From assembly GCF_050908995.1 (NCBI RefSeq), contig NC_135124.1, positions 2,356,001 through 2,420,000 of the forward strand: DNA of 64,000 bases. The letters run 5' to 3'. The position numbers and the translations under genes are program-made. Under the pieces are notes generated by a model. It saw only the letters and a program-made list of their open reading frames with translations. It ran no database searches and was not told the DNA's origin. The stretch's first letter is position 1. Each line of letters begins with the position of its first letter. The stretch comes from Andrena cerasifolii (lineage: Eukaryota; Arthropoda; Insecta; Hymenoptera; Andrenidae). Shown in pieces: positions 24,220-35,260 of this stretch.

Positions 24220-24757
24220 TTACACAGTTCAACAAAAATTGGATTTTTTCGGAGTTGTAACAATCAATAGCCGTTTCTTATAGGTTTTCGTGTGCTGAAA
24301 ACGAATCCGCAAACAGTTTGTCCCCATCACTCTTAGTTTTTGAGAAATTCGGTTTTGAAAAAAAACTGAAAATTTTCAGCTTTGAATATCTTTCGTGTCG
24401 AATCAGTAATAGTTATTCGGTTGCTCGTTGTGTCAAATTATTTTATGAACCCTTCCGAATACAACGACATAAATTGTTAGTACAATACGAACATTTAAAT
24501 ATGTTTAAATAGAGATCGAAGAGAAAGAACACCCGAAATGCACCCATTTTTGCAGATGTCTTTCAATTTAGTTCCAAAACTAAGGGTCTAGGAGGAAATC
24601 TGACTATTCCACGAGATGCAGCGAGAAATTTTCCATCGGAAAGCATCAACAGAAGCGGTAAGTCACGTTTTGTTCTCAATACAGAAGCGAAATAGTTTGG
24701 CAAAACGTGCGGCGCCGACAGTAGTAGTCAACGGCGGCGCGGGATTCACTGTCGCCC

Positions 24758-26235
24758 ACAAGGGAACACCGCGAACCCGGACTCACCGATTGGAACTCAA
24801 CTGTGTGGGTTTTTCGAGTGACACAAAACAAGATCAAAGGTGTGTTTCATTTGGGCCCTATTGCTCCTTAAGGGGGTGAAAACTAACCTCAAAGTCAAAT
24901 TGGCACTTCCACTTTTTCGTATGTAACTCTCAAAGCACAACAGACAGAAAAAAATGTTTCAAACAAAAGTTTAATGGTGCAATAAGCGCTACAAACTTGC
25001 GTTAACAAAATTTTGAAAACAGTTTTTTTTCGTCAGTTGTATATTTGTTTTTAACACTTTTCAAAATTTTGTTAACGGAAGTTTGTAGTGCTTATTGCAC
25101 CATTAATCTTTTGTTTGAAACAATTTTTTCTGTCTGTTGTACTTTGAGAGTTATACGCGAAAAAGTGGAAGTGCCAATTTGACTTTGCGGTTAGTTTTCA
25201 CCCCCTTAAGGGGAGGTTCTGGTCTAAATGTCGATTTTTCTTTTATTTCATTTTTCGAATGTTCAACCTTTTAGGAAAACGGGTTTGAAAGGATTTGTTG
25301 AAATTCGTAAAATTCCCGAAGTTATAGGCATTTGAGTCGCGGCAAATACATGGGTCACAACCGGCTACTCGGCGCTCACGTAAAACTTTAAGGGGAGGTT
25401 CTGGTCTAAATGTCGATTTTTTTTATATCATTTTTCGAATGTTCAACCTTTTAGGAATACGGGTTTAAAAGGATTTGTTGAAATTCGTAAAATTCCCCAA
25501 GTTGTAGGCATTTGAGTCGCGGCAAATACATGGGTCACAACCGGCTACTCGGCGCTCACGTAAAACTTCAAATGCGTTTTTCTCGAAACAGTGTTCTCAA
25601 AACGGTGGGACCTGTATCTTCAAAAGTTATTATCCGATTCGACTGAAACTTGTTTTATTTTGAAGATTATTCTTTTGGCTAGGGGGGGAACTAAAAAAAT
25701 TACAAAAAGTTGAAAATTTATAATTTTTAAAGGCGTTGAAAGGACGAAAAATACAGGGAAAAGTGATTTCAAACGTGAAGTGTCGTTATTTTCTAAAAAA
25801 AATGTAATTTTTGTAATTTTTTTAGCCCCCCCCCCCTAGAAAATAGAATAATCTTCAAAATAAAAAAGGTTTCAGTCGAATCGGATAATAACTTTTAGAG
25901 ATACAGGTCCCACCGATTTGGATCAATTTTTTGACGCCTTAACTTTAACGACTCCCCAGGGCTGTTTGCACTGATTAATTATAAAACAAAAAATATATTT
26001 CTATAACATAAGACATCCTTAATACAATGCAACAAGTCCCATTAAATTATATATAGTAGTTTTCCTTTAATTAATTCCTAAATATCACCTATTTTTTGGG
26101 GCTCTAGACCAGAACCTCCCCTTAAGGGGCAATAGGGCCCAAATGAAACACACCGTTTTTCTTGTTTTGAATCACTCTAAAAACCCACAAAGTTGCGTTC
26201 CAATCGGTGAGTCCAGGTTCGCGGTGTTCCCTTGT
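24758..26235. mobile_element. ACAAGGG-group foldback inside the CACAGTTC element
   Basis: The ends are ACAAGGGAACACCGCGAACC and its near complement. It matches 18499-19023 over both arms. The second half is interrupted by a TTAA element (25210-26121), after which the arm resumes with GGGGCAATAGGGCCC. The left arm carries the same site uninterrupted (CTATTGCTCCTTAAGGGGG at about 24858-24876). Confidence 0.85.
25210..26121. mobile_element. TTAA palindromic element, third nesting level
   Basis: TTAA at 25206-25209 and 26122-26125 flanks the ends GGGGAGGTTCTGGTCTA and the complement of GGGGAGGTTCTGGTCTAG. The left terminal 182 bp are tandemly duplicated (25208-25389, 25390-25571). The inner arms pair (about 25600-25690 with 25820-25915) around a loop with G and C runs. 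It shares terminal and subterminal sequence with 35261-36595. Confidence 0.85.
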
Positions 26236-26709
26236 CAGTGTCACAGAATCGCGTAACGCGCGTAATTACCACTGTCGACGCCGCACGTTTTGCCAAACTA
26301 TTTCGCTTCTGTATTGAAAACAAAACGTGACTTACCACTTCCGTTGATGCTTTCCAAAGGAAAAATGTCTGGTGCATCGCGTGGAGTAGTCAGATTTCCT
26401 CCTAGACCCTTAGTTTTTGAAATAAATTAAAAGACATCTGTAAAATGGGTGCATTTCGGGTGTTCTTTTCTCTTTGATCTCTGTTTAAACATATTTAAAT
26501 GTTCATAATGTACTAACAATTTATAATAAGTATTACCGTTTCGACATAAGGGATGTTCAAAGTTGAAAATTTGTAGTTTTTTTCAAAATCTAATTTCTGA
26601 AAAACCGAGGGTGATGGCGACAAATGGTTTGCGGATTCGCTTCCAGTGCACGAAAAGCTATAAGAAACGGCTATTGATTTTTACAAGTCCAGATAGCTGA
26701 CGAACTGTG

Positions 26710-27908
26710 ATATTACCAAATTCCAAGTACTCAACTTTAACCTGAAAATCTAAAACAGAAAGCTTTGACCTCTCACGCTCCTCGCGAACTCTAAACCCCT
26801 TTTGGGGGGTTTGTGAAACTCAGAGCTTCGAAGCTTCAAGTCTCCAACTTCAATGAGTCTTTATATTCATTCCATTTTTATGAATTTTATGGAAAGCTTG
26901 TCGTCTTCGTTTGTAAAATATTGAAGTACCTACCCTACTGGGTCCAAAACCAAAATCTGTCGATGAACATAGATTATTTATTGCATACAGAGTTTCATAT
27001 TCTATTCCTTTCTGGTCGCATTGAATAATTCGTATCCTTACATCATGGAATACTCGACTGCGTCGATAGAGCCTGGTTATTTGTTTACGAAACGAAATAT
27101 CACGGTCGAGGTGTATGGTGCAACGTTAATACGCAGCTGGTGATAATTTTTATTTACAACTTACGTGAGGGGCCTCACCTTCGCTTATTTCAGTCCGCGC
27201 CGATAGGCGCTATCGTTTTTCACTTTATTTCCTTCGCCAACCACAACATCCTTTCATCTGTTCTCTTATTTTAATCCGACAATATGATCTTGTATCCTTA
27301 CTGTTCTTTATCGTCGACAAACATAAAAGTCGTTTGGAATCTGTTTGCTAACAGCTTTCTAATTCAGTCGACTACAGAGCAAAGATTCAGTAGAGGAATC
27401 CGTTAAATTGCAAACTCGCAGTTTTGAAAATGATCAAATCGAAATTACGAAAAAGTTTTAATAACAACATGGTTTAGTAATAAAGTTTGGAGGACACACT
27501 TTTATAATCGATTATTATAATGTCACGGATAATTCCCTCTTTCGCTACTATAAAAATGAGTTTATGTATTTAGATTTGAGTAGGTGCCTGCATACATAAA
27601 TTGAAGCAGAGGGTAAGTTTCTTAGTCCTTGTAATATAGTTCTTTAAACGAGTTGGCCACTCATCTAGTGTATAGGTACCTATACATACAAAATTCTCCA
27701 CATATTGCTTTCACCAGATCTGCATTTAAAGTCTCAATATTGCAGTGAGGTGCGCAGCAAGTTTATTCATCTAAAATATAATAAAAGCGATGATGAAGAA
27801 GATTAAGATCCCGACTTCCTGAAAGCCAATCTTCTGTAGCGATAAACGCAGGTACGTTCGCTTCCAACAAACGTTGTGTGTTTTGCATTGGGTGTCGGTG
27901 CACTCCAC
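26710..27908. other. Unassigned sequence
   Basis: Mostly AT-rich, with no repeat partner or recognisable gene found. Confidence 0.35.
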
Positions 27909-27910
27909 TA

Positions 27911-28553
27911 CCCATGCAGCACACTTCGTGGCGGCAACGTTGCAGGATGGTTGCAGTAACCTTGCATTGTTGCATGGTTGCAGCGCAATGTGGATGTAAC
28001 GTTGCTGCGTCGATGCCGTGCAACATTGCACGGGGCGGACATAGAATTATTGCTGCATAGTTGCATCAATGTTGCGGTGCAATATTGCGCGGCAACGTTC
28101 CTACAATATTTCTGCAACGTTACGGCAACGTTTGGTAACGTTTCCACAATGTTGCAGCAACGTTGCGCCAGTATTGCGGCAACGTTCCTGCAATGTTGCC
28201 GCAATGTTGCTGCAACTGCCATTTGAACTTAAAATATTTCCGTTGTTTGTAATCATACGAGAAAATGTCTAAGGATAACAATGTTTGCTTCAGAGAGACA
28301 ATTATTCTGACAGAGACGATTTTTGTCTCAAGGTTATATTTTCCGAAATTTCAAGATCATCGATGTTTTTTTTAATGGAATGACGTATTTTGATTACTGT
28401 AACGTTATAGCCAATAAAAATACAAATTCAGCCATGTATAATATGTTGTAATAGAATTATTACTGCACCCTTGCGGCAACGTTGCGCGCAACATTGCAAT
28501 CTTGCACTGCAACCATTCTGTAACTTTGCTGCAACTAGAGTGTGCTGTATGGG
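27911..28553. mobile_element. TIR element with iterated GCAACGTTGC motifs
   Basis: The ends read CCCATGCAGCACACT and the complement of CCCATACAGCACACT, with TA outside both (27909-27910, 28554-28555). Subterminal sequence (about 27930-28215 and 28465-28535) is a dense array of GCAACGTTGC, GCAATGTTGC and GCAGCAA variants about every 12 bp in both orientations. The arrangement GGATGGTTGCAGT / GAATGGTTGCAGT is conserved between the two ends. The middle (28216-28460) is unrelated and non-coding. Superfamily not assigned. Confidence 0.8.
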
Positions 28554-28555
28554 TA

Positions 28556-28795
28556 GGGATTGCAAATTTACCGACTTTTTCAATTACCGGTAATTCGGTA
28601 AAATATTCAATCAAAACCGGTTTACCGGTCATTTTTTAAGGTATTTAAAATATAAGAGTAAACATTAACAAAAAAATTTTTTTAAACACTAATGGAGCAT
28701 TATAAAAAATATATGCAAATAAAACTGCTCTGAACATAAAATAAAAATGATATAACACAAAATAGATATATTTGTATAACTATTGGCAATACTTA
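28556..28795. other. ACCGGT-motif stretch and AT-rich sequence
   Basis: TACCGGTAATTCGGTAAAAT and AAACCGGTTTACCGGTC at about 28590-28630 recall the ACCGGTA motifs of the 17673 duplication. Otherwise featureless. Confidence 0.35.
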
Positions 28796-28799
28796 TTAA

Positions 28800-29079
28800 C
28801 TCGGCGGGCGGCGCTACTGGGTAAAAATTTACCACAGAGGCGCTAGTTGCGAAAATATGAAGACTGAGTTTTTGTTATAATTTTTTAAAGAACTTTAATA
28901 AAAATTTTAAGATATTTCATAATTTTTCTTTGATTCTTAAAACACTGTACTTTAACATAAAAATTACAAAGTTAAAAAGAAATATTCTGAAACCGTAGTT
29001 TTTTACGTTTCAATTTTGGGTATTTTTGACCCGGTAGCGACGGTATTGTGTTACAATATGGGGTGCGCCTCCCGCCGGG
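28800..29079. mobile_element. TTAA-type MITE, copy 2
   Basis: Perfect TTAA at 28796-28799 and 29080-29083. Ends CTCGGCGGGCGGCG and CGCCTCCCGCCGGG. 280 bp, collinear with the copies at 11078 and 47133. Confidence 0.9.
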
Positions 29080-29083
29080 TTAA

Positions 29084-31149
29084 TGTGGATCTTCACCACG
29101 AAAACAATGAAAAGATTCTTAACTTACATACATAATTAAATATTTTTTATTTAACAATTCTTTTTAACAAATAAGCACGCAAAAAATATAATTTGTCCAC
29201 ACTTTGGTCTCTTTATCGGGAGACCAATCAAGCGCTCTCAGATTCTACACTTGTTGGTCGGGTAGTCATTAAGAATTAAATCATATGCTATTTGTAGATA
29301 TTTTCTCTTTGCTTTTTCTATTTGAAAATACGTCTATTTTTTGATGGCTTGATTCAGATTTTTAGTTTTCTCTTGGATCAGAATTGGTTCTTCATGAGAT
29401 ACTTTGATTTTCGTCTCTATTAATAACACTGTTCGAAAAAAGGCGATTTTTGTATAACCTTAATGAAATATACCGTTTTTGATGGATTTTTGCTCGCTGA
29501 AAATGAATTTGTGCGTGAAAATGGCGTAGCTCGTCAGGATTTTGAGAAAAGTAAGGTTATGCATGCCAAAAAAGCCTATTTTAGCCATATTCAAGCCAAT
29601 ATATAAAAAGAACGGTAGGTCCTAGCCAAAATCTGACTAAATACTCGAATTCAGTACGAAAAAATGTACAAAATGTATATATTACTTTAAGAGTTACAAT
29701 AAATTCTCAGCCAGCAACCGCGGGAGCTATTCCACGTCAAAACGAATAGGTGAAAAATTTAATTTCACCAATTCTCTTCAAAATTACAGCATTTGTCGAT
29801 AACCTTGCAAAAACAAAGTATACTGAATTTCAACGGCTTATGTCAAATAGTTTTCGAAATATTTAATGTTAAATTTTCGAAAATCGAAACAAAATCGGCT
29901 GACGTGTCATCACTTAAACTGTAATATCTCGGTCATTTTCAAAGATAATGCCACCGTCTTGGGTTCATTTTAAAGCTAAAGGAATGCTTTCTGAAACCGT
30001 ATATAGAATTTTTTATTTATTGTTAATAAACTTCACAGTAATCGATATCAAATTTTCAAATCGCGATTTAACGTCGTTCCCACCCACGGTCCGGCTTGAA
30101 AAAAATACCATTCGATTCGTTAAGTCTGCATTCAATGAACTTACATGTATAACAAATTAAATTCTTCTATGAAATCTCTTCAACAATTTCATATAAAAAA
30201 AAACATTTAGATCACATAGTGTCCCCCTCCGCACCAGCCAACTTTCGTAATAGCTTCAGCGGCCTATGAGATATTCCAGCGTTTCCAGTTAAAAGAACCA
30301 CAGTACAGTATTACCTACTGTAGAACTTCATTACATGTACTTTGTCGTAACAGATCTAACAGCTAACAATAAATAAAAAAAAAATGTTTAAATATGCTTA
30401 ACAAAGGCCTTCTTAATGATCATCGGATCTTTTAATACTCGTGCAAATGAAAGCAGCATCCTCAGGGGAAGCAAATCGATCAATAGCCCTCTGTTGCAAA
30501 GTGTGCATTTGGAATTGAATGCAAATGAGGAATTTTGGCAAAACTCTTGCTTCTAAGTGTGTAGTTTGGGTACAAAGTATGAAATGGTTCAATCCCCCCC
30601 CCCCCCCCGCCCCTCTCGAACGCACTTGTGTTTGCGGACAGATATTGATTTTCGTGAGGTCAAACACGGGCCAATGGTGAGTCTGAATACACACGACACA
30701 TACGTGATCGCGATCACGGATTTACCTAGGTTCTTTGTCGCGCTATCGTGTCGCTCAGATTTGCCACTTTCCCATAGGTAGAGAGTTCTCTATTACCCTC
30801 GTCTGAATTTATCCAAGTGCAAAATAGCTGAATGGAAATAAGGACTCAGGTAACATAACCCGAAAGTGTGCACAGAGACTGATTGCGAGCAGTGAAGCAA
30901 GGAACTGGCAGAGCTTTAAAATCATCACCAAGGACCACGATACAGCTACGCGAAAGCAGATCTGGACGGGAATGATTTGAAACTGAAAATAAAAGATATT
31001 TCGAATAATGAATGCAGGTATAAATTACAAAAATTTTGTAACATTTGAAAATAAATTAGTTTTGTAACATTTGAAAATAAATTTGTTACAGATTGCTTCA
31101 GAAATCCCACATTCTTGTTTAAATCATTCCCATATTGAGACAAAAAAGT
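29084..31149. other. Unassigned sequence
   Basis: AT-rich, with a C run at about 30594-30608. No gene domain and no repeat partner recognised. Confidence 0.35.
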
Positions 31150-31345
31150 TCTATAGTCTACTCGCAATACAGTCTTCCGCATCGTTGTCTCTTCGGGGCC
31201 TAAGCCATGTGTAGCGGTAGGTGCGTACCTACCGATGGCCACTCGAATCTTCCCTTTACAAGTTCTCGACGAACTTGGACTGGCTATCTCATACCACACA
31301 AACTCGCAAAGGTTTTTTTTTCATTATTACTAAGTTAAACGGAAA
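31150..31345. repeat. Dispersed ~190-bp repeat, copy 1
   Basis: Aligns in the same orientation with 52266-52453 at roughly 85-90 % identity. Shared blocks include CGTTGTCTCTTCGGGGCC, TAAGCCATGTGTAGCGGTAG and GACGAACTTGGACTGGCTAT, then a T-rich tail. It could be a SINE-like or truncated element. No clear tRNA-type promoter was found. Confidence 0.7.
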
Positions 31346-32916
31346 TCCCATATTCCTGTCTAAATCCAGCCCAGACAGGCATTTGGTAGTTCGTGGTCGC
31401 GTGGGACAAAGAAGGAAGCAAGCGATGAACCAAACGACAAATTAGGTACCAATTCAGACTTTTTAGACTCGCGCAGGCAACAGGTTAGAAGGAAACGCAG
31501 TGGCAGTTTTATACAGGACTAAACAAAGTCTAAGCAACGAAAAAAGGCGGAAAGATAGAAGGCAGTGAGTAACTATATAGTAACGAAGGATATTGATGAT
31601 GGAGTCGGCCAGAAGTCATATTCCGACACACATTCGGCAGTTTACGGTGACGTGAAATCAGAGGTGAGTCGGATGAACGAAGGGAAGAAAGGGGGATGAA
31701 AACGTTAGGGGTGCAACACGGTGGGACACAGCGCAGCGCGAGCGTGAAGGGGTCCAGAGAGAGAGACGGGGCATGCTCAGACGCACGTATTACGGCGCAC
31801 GTCAGTATTTAAACACGCTTGATGGGAAGGTGGTGCACGAGGGTGAAATCGGGTCCCCATTGTGCTCAGGTGTGAGGCGTGTGCGCAGGGGGTGGATGGG
31901 GCGAGGGTGAGCTGCGGGGAATGGCCGAGGGAGAGGAGGGTAGATTTGCACACGCGGCACGAGCCGCTTCAACAAAGGGATGGAACAGATTGGAAGCCAT
32001 TCATTCATTCGGTTGCCCTGTATTTTTTCCCCGTGTTTGACTGGGAGAGCATCGTCGACCACCCTCCTGCCATTCTGCCCCTTTCCTTCTGCCCGACGGA
32101 TCTCTGACTATCGTGCTGTGCGCCTACAGGTACGGTCAACTACGTACTATGTTCTTTTCTTCTTCCTTTTTTTTCATTTATGCGTTGTAACGATCGCCAG
32201 GATTTCTCGCTAAAGAGTAAACGAAAAGGTAATCGGTCTCCGACATTTTTGAACGAGCAAACTCAGTATGTATAGCAAAGCAGAAGAATATTTGTTATTT
32301 TCGTAATAACGCGCGATGTGGAAAATTTGGGCGATGAATATCACCCCGAAAACAGGATTAAAGGATTAAAACATTGTGTATTTAATATTGTAGCGTTTTA
32401 TTGTAATGTAACGAAGATGGCGGGGTTAAAATACAAGTCGGGATCGAAATAGGGTGGTCCGAGGCGAATCGGATGGGTTTGTGTTTGATGGTAAAAAAAT
32501 ATTAGTCAAATATTAAAAAAATAATTTTTTATTATATATTCGTGACCAGTACACCTTTGGCTTGAACATTAATAATAATAAATAAAATCAGACTTAAATA
32601 TGTTTCTTCTGCAAACAAAAATATACGAAGTGAGAAATATCCGATTTGCCCCAAGTTTTGCACACAACTTAGCACACAGATCGGAAGGATATTGCCATTT
32701 TTTACCGCCTCTTGATAGAGACAATTCTCGTGGCACCACTCTTCTGAGATAATTTTCTGAAAGTGGACGAATTAAATTTTCACCACATTAAATACAATGC
32801 CATCTTCGTAAGACCATTAATTTATTTATTTTTTCCTCATTTCTTTGGATTTAATTTTTATCACAGCTTCCTTTATTTTTTTTGGACACCATGATCCCTG
32901 ATTGGTATTTTTTATG
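31346..32916. other. Unassigned sequence with a GC-rich island
   Basis: About 31720-32060 is GC-rich with purine-rich GAGAGAGA and GGGTGGATGGGG stretches. Overlapping open frames on both strands (31802-32213) carry no recognisable domain. The remainder is AT-rich. Confidence 0.35.
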
Positions 32917-33128
32917 TACGTACGAACCATCTGTATATAAACAATTATCATATTTATGATCATGAAAATAATCAAATGTAAAAATATGTGTGATCCGATT
33001 CGCTCCAAATGACGTAGTTCGATCAGCCGCATATATAAGGATTTCAAAGGTTGTAGATTACATAAACATAGTATGATATAATCGTCTAACATACATCAAA
33101 TAATAAACTTGGTCACCGTGCAAAATAA
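32917..33128. repeat. Dispersed ~212-bp repeat, copy 1
   Basis: Aligns with 57504-57717 in the same orientation. Shared blocks include ACCATCTGTATATAAACAAT, GTGATCCGAT, ATATATAAG.ATTTCAAAGG and GTAGATTACATAAACATA. Related GATCCGATT words occur near 32640 and 57980. It directly abuts the element starting at 33134. Confidence 0.75.
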
Positions 33129-33133
33129 TAATA

Positions 33134-33767
33134 AGGTAAGTTTAGGTAATAAGGCCCACCTAAGGTTCTATAATTTTTTTAAAAAAAACTTGTACATATT
33201 TTTGAAAACTTTTTTTTATAGAAATCTATGGACATTAAACTATACCCTGTAATGTTTGTATCAAAATATGAACACAACAAATACGGAAATTAATAGGATT
33301 TTAAAAACCTTGTAAACGGGCCTTATTTCGTGTAGTGCAGGTAATAAGGCCCACCTGTTTAATATGTACAATTCCGGCAAACAAAGACATCATCGACCTC
33401 AGGTGCGAGCCCAACGCATTCCTCGTGTATCCAGGTGAGACACATGACACACTGTCGCATATCTGTCTTGAATGCAGTTCTGCATAATTTGCAAAACCAA
33501 CTGTCTGCAGAGTTACCGTCCACGTTTTCTCTGGAGGTGGATGGCATGAGCTCTTGTTCACACAGTCTTGCCTTTTTCTTCCGGTTGAAGTGGTACGTGC
33601 TTTGGGGCTCTTTTCAATATTGGTCCTGCTTTGGAAGAGGAGCGACAAGAAATAATGCCCACTTAATATTTTGGTGGGCCTTATTATCTGCTTTGTCACT
33701 TTCTCATTGCCGAGGTTATATGTTAAACGTGCACTTTACAAAATCATCAATTTTTTGGAGATATGTA
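33134..33767. mobile_element. Pogo/Tigger-like derivative, truncated copy
   Basis: Begins after TA (33132-33133) with AGGTAAGTTTAGGTAATAAG and is collinear with the 7946 copy. It stops near 33767, before the last ~300 bp and the second terminal repeat, where the half foldback 33772-34022 begins. Confidence 0.85.
33359..33547 (-). pseudogene. Transposase C-terminal PHD-like zinc finger
   Basis: The minus-strand frame starts MPSTSREN and gives FCKLC, CVMC, TWIHEEC and CRNC before TY and a stop, so all eight zinc ligands remain. It differs from the 22823 copy at only a few residues (for example CRNC for CPNC). A different open frame (33301-33699) overlaps and is an artefact. Confidence 0.7.
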
Positions 33768-33771
33768 TGTA

Positions 33772-34022
33772 GGAGACATCTTCAAAAGGGACCCCAACGC
33801 CTCCAGAAGGGAATCTCCCGCGGACGCCAGAGTAGTGTGGGATTTTTACCCCCTAAAATCCCACGGCCACTATGAAATTTTTAATAATTTCCATATAAAT
33901 ATCTGTATTATTAAGGCTCATTGGCAGAAACGCTCAGACACCTATTTACTTATTTTCAACATAGATTCATCGTGCCAAGGCTCATCAAGATCGGTGTCTA
34001 CCTCATGGAGTCCTCCCCTTGT
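33772..34022. mobile_element. Half of an ACAAGGGGAGGACAC foldback
   Basis: From GGAGACATCTTCAAAAGG to CCTCCCCTTGT it aligns with the right arm of 39044-39535 (GTGTGGGATTTTTACCC, CATCGTGCCAAGGCTCATCA). The other arm is missing. Confidence 0.8.
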
Positions 34023-35256
34023 CAGTTACATTCAGCGCTATAATTTTCGTAACTGTTCGAATTTCGCCATGAAACTTTGTTGTAAACGTTCACAAAGAAT
34101 GACACTTTCAGAATTAATAATAATAAAAAATCGATTTTTCGAAATTTCAATAGTCCTGTACCCCCTTAAGGCTCTTAACGCCCACGGGCAAATTCAGCTT
34201 TTATTGTTAAATATCTCGTAAACTATTAGGTGTCTACATTTACGACCGAACAGGGGTGAAATATCTTTCAATTCTCTACCTTCTACGAAGTTTCATCTAA
34301 ATCGGTGCGTAGGTAATAATATGTAGTAACACTTCGTGTGGCTCTCCTGTGAGCCTCGCCTTTACATCACACTGCACATGTTCGGTTTTTTTTTATTTCT
34401 CTTTCTCTTTTTCCTTTTCCTTTTCATTTTCTTTTTCTTCATATGATAGGTAAGGGAAAGTGGGGTAAACACAAAAGCGGGGTAATCGCGAATGCGTTGG
34501 TTAGGCGTTTTAATAAATCAAAACGATGTTCCCTCTCCACTAGCTAATAATTTAGGTCGTATCCAACGCCGGGCAGAAAGTAATAAGTACAGAACATCAT
34601 GCTATTCAAGATAAACACAATTTATTATTTTCATCATGTTTCAAGTAATATTTTGTCCATTTTCAATTGTATGTAATTACTGTTGAATTAATGATGCAAT
34701 TTTTTTTTCAGCTGAGCACTTTTTTACCAACATTTTGTGACCAAGACGTTGCTTGAATCATGATTCTAACCTCTGAAATAAATTCTTTTTTTTATTTTTT
34801 GATCTCGTGGGGTATTGACGAACAAATCGGATGGGGTAATCTCGAACCTTCGAGATTAGCAACGTTTATCCGATTTTGATGAAATTTTCAGCATGTATAA
34901 AACTTACTTAAATCTACAAAAGGGATTTTTGAATTTCCATTACAGGCTCAGAAAAAATGTTTAAGAAACGACCTTTGCTATTTTTTTCGATATTCCGACC
35001 AATTGCAATTTTTTTCTAACGCACAAGAAGAGGAATTTGAAAAATATATTAGGTATAGGTTGTGGCAACATTTTTTATGGGTTGACCATTGAAGTCGCGC
35101 TTTCTGTGCGACATCTGCGATATTTAGCACTTTGTTCGTGATTATTCCACGGCAGTCGCGTAATCACTAACACCAAGGGTTTTGCTTTTTCACTATAAAG
35201 TTGATTTTTATTATAATTTTTCAAAAATTTGTCACAGTACTTTATAGATGAATAGT
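34023..35256. other. Unassigned sequence, with fragments
   Basis: TGTACCCCCTTAA near 34155-34168 resembles the end of a TTAA element whose partner is missing. Pyrimidine-rich CTTT/CTTTTT repeats occupy 34385-34440. GTGGGGTAA words at about 34460-34490 and 34808-34845 recall TACCCCAAGTG near 55085 and may be transposon termini. Confidence 0.4.
34385..34440. repeat. Polypyrimidine microsatellite
   Basis: A run of T interrupted by single or paired C (TTTCTC, TTTTCC, TTTTC). Confidence 0.85.
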
Positions 35257-35260
35257 TTAA

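Larger units (their letters stand above)
24223..26709. mobile_element. CACAGTTC foldback, copy 1, host of a triple nest
   Basis: The ends are CACAGTTCAACAAAAATTGG and the complement of a right end in CGAACTGTG. The arms (about 24223-24757 and 26236-26709) pair through AATAGCCGTTTCTTATAG, GGGTGCATTTCGGGTG-type and GCGAAATAGTTTGGCAAAA blocks. The loop is interrupted by the element 24758-26235. The copy at 43399-44279 has the same arms with an uninterrupted loop. Confidence 0.85.

Noticed and set aside
27763..28226. Several overlapping open frames on both strands
   Set aside because: They are translations of the GCAACGTTGC repeat, which lacks stops in many frames.
33435..34221. Open frames of 146 and 152 residues
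   Set aside because: They run across the Tigger-like copy and the half foldback, and oppose the true zinc-finger frame.
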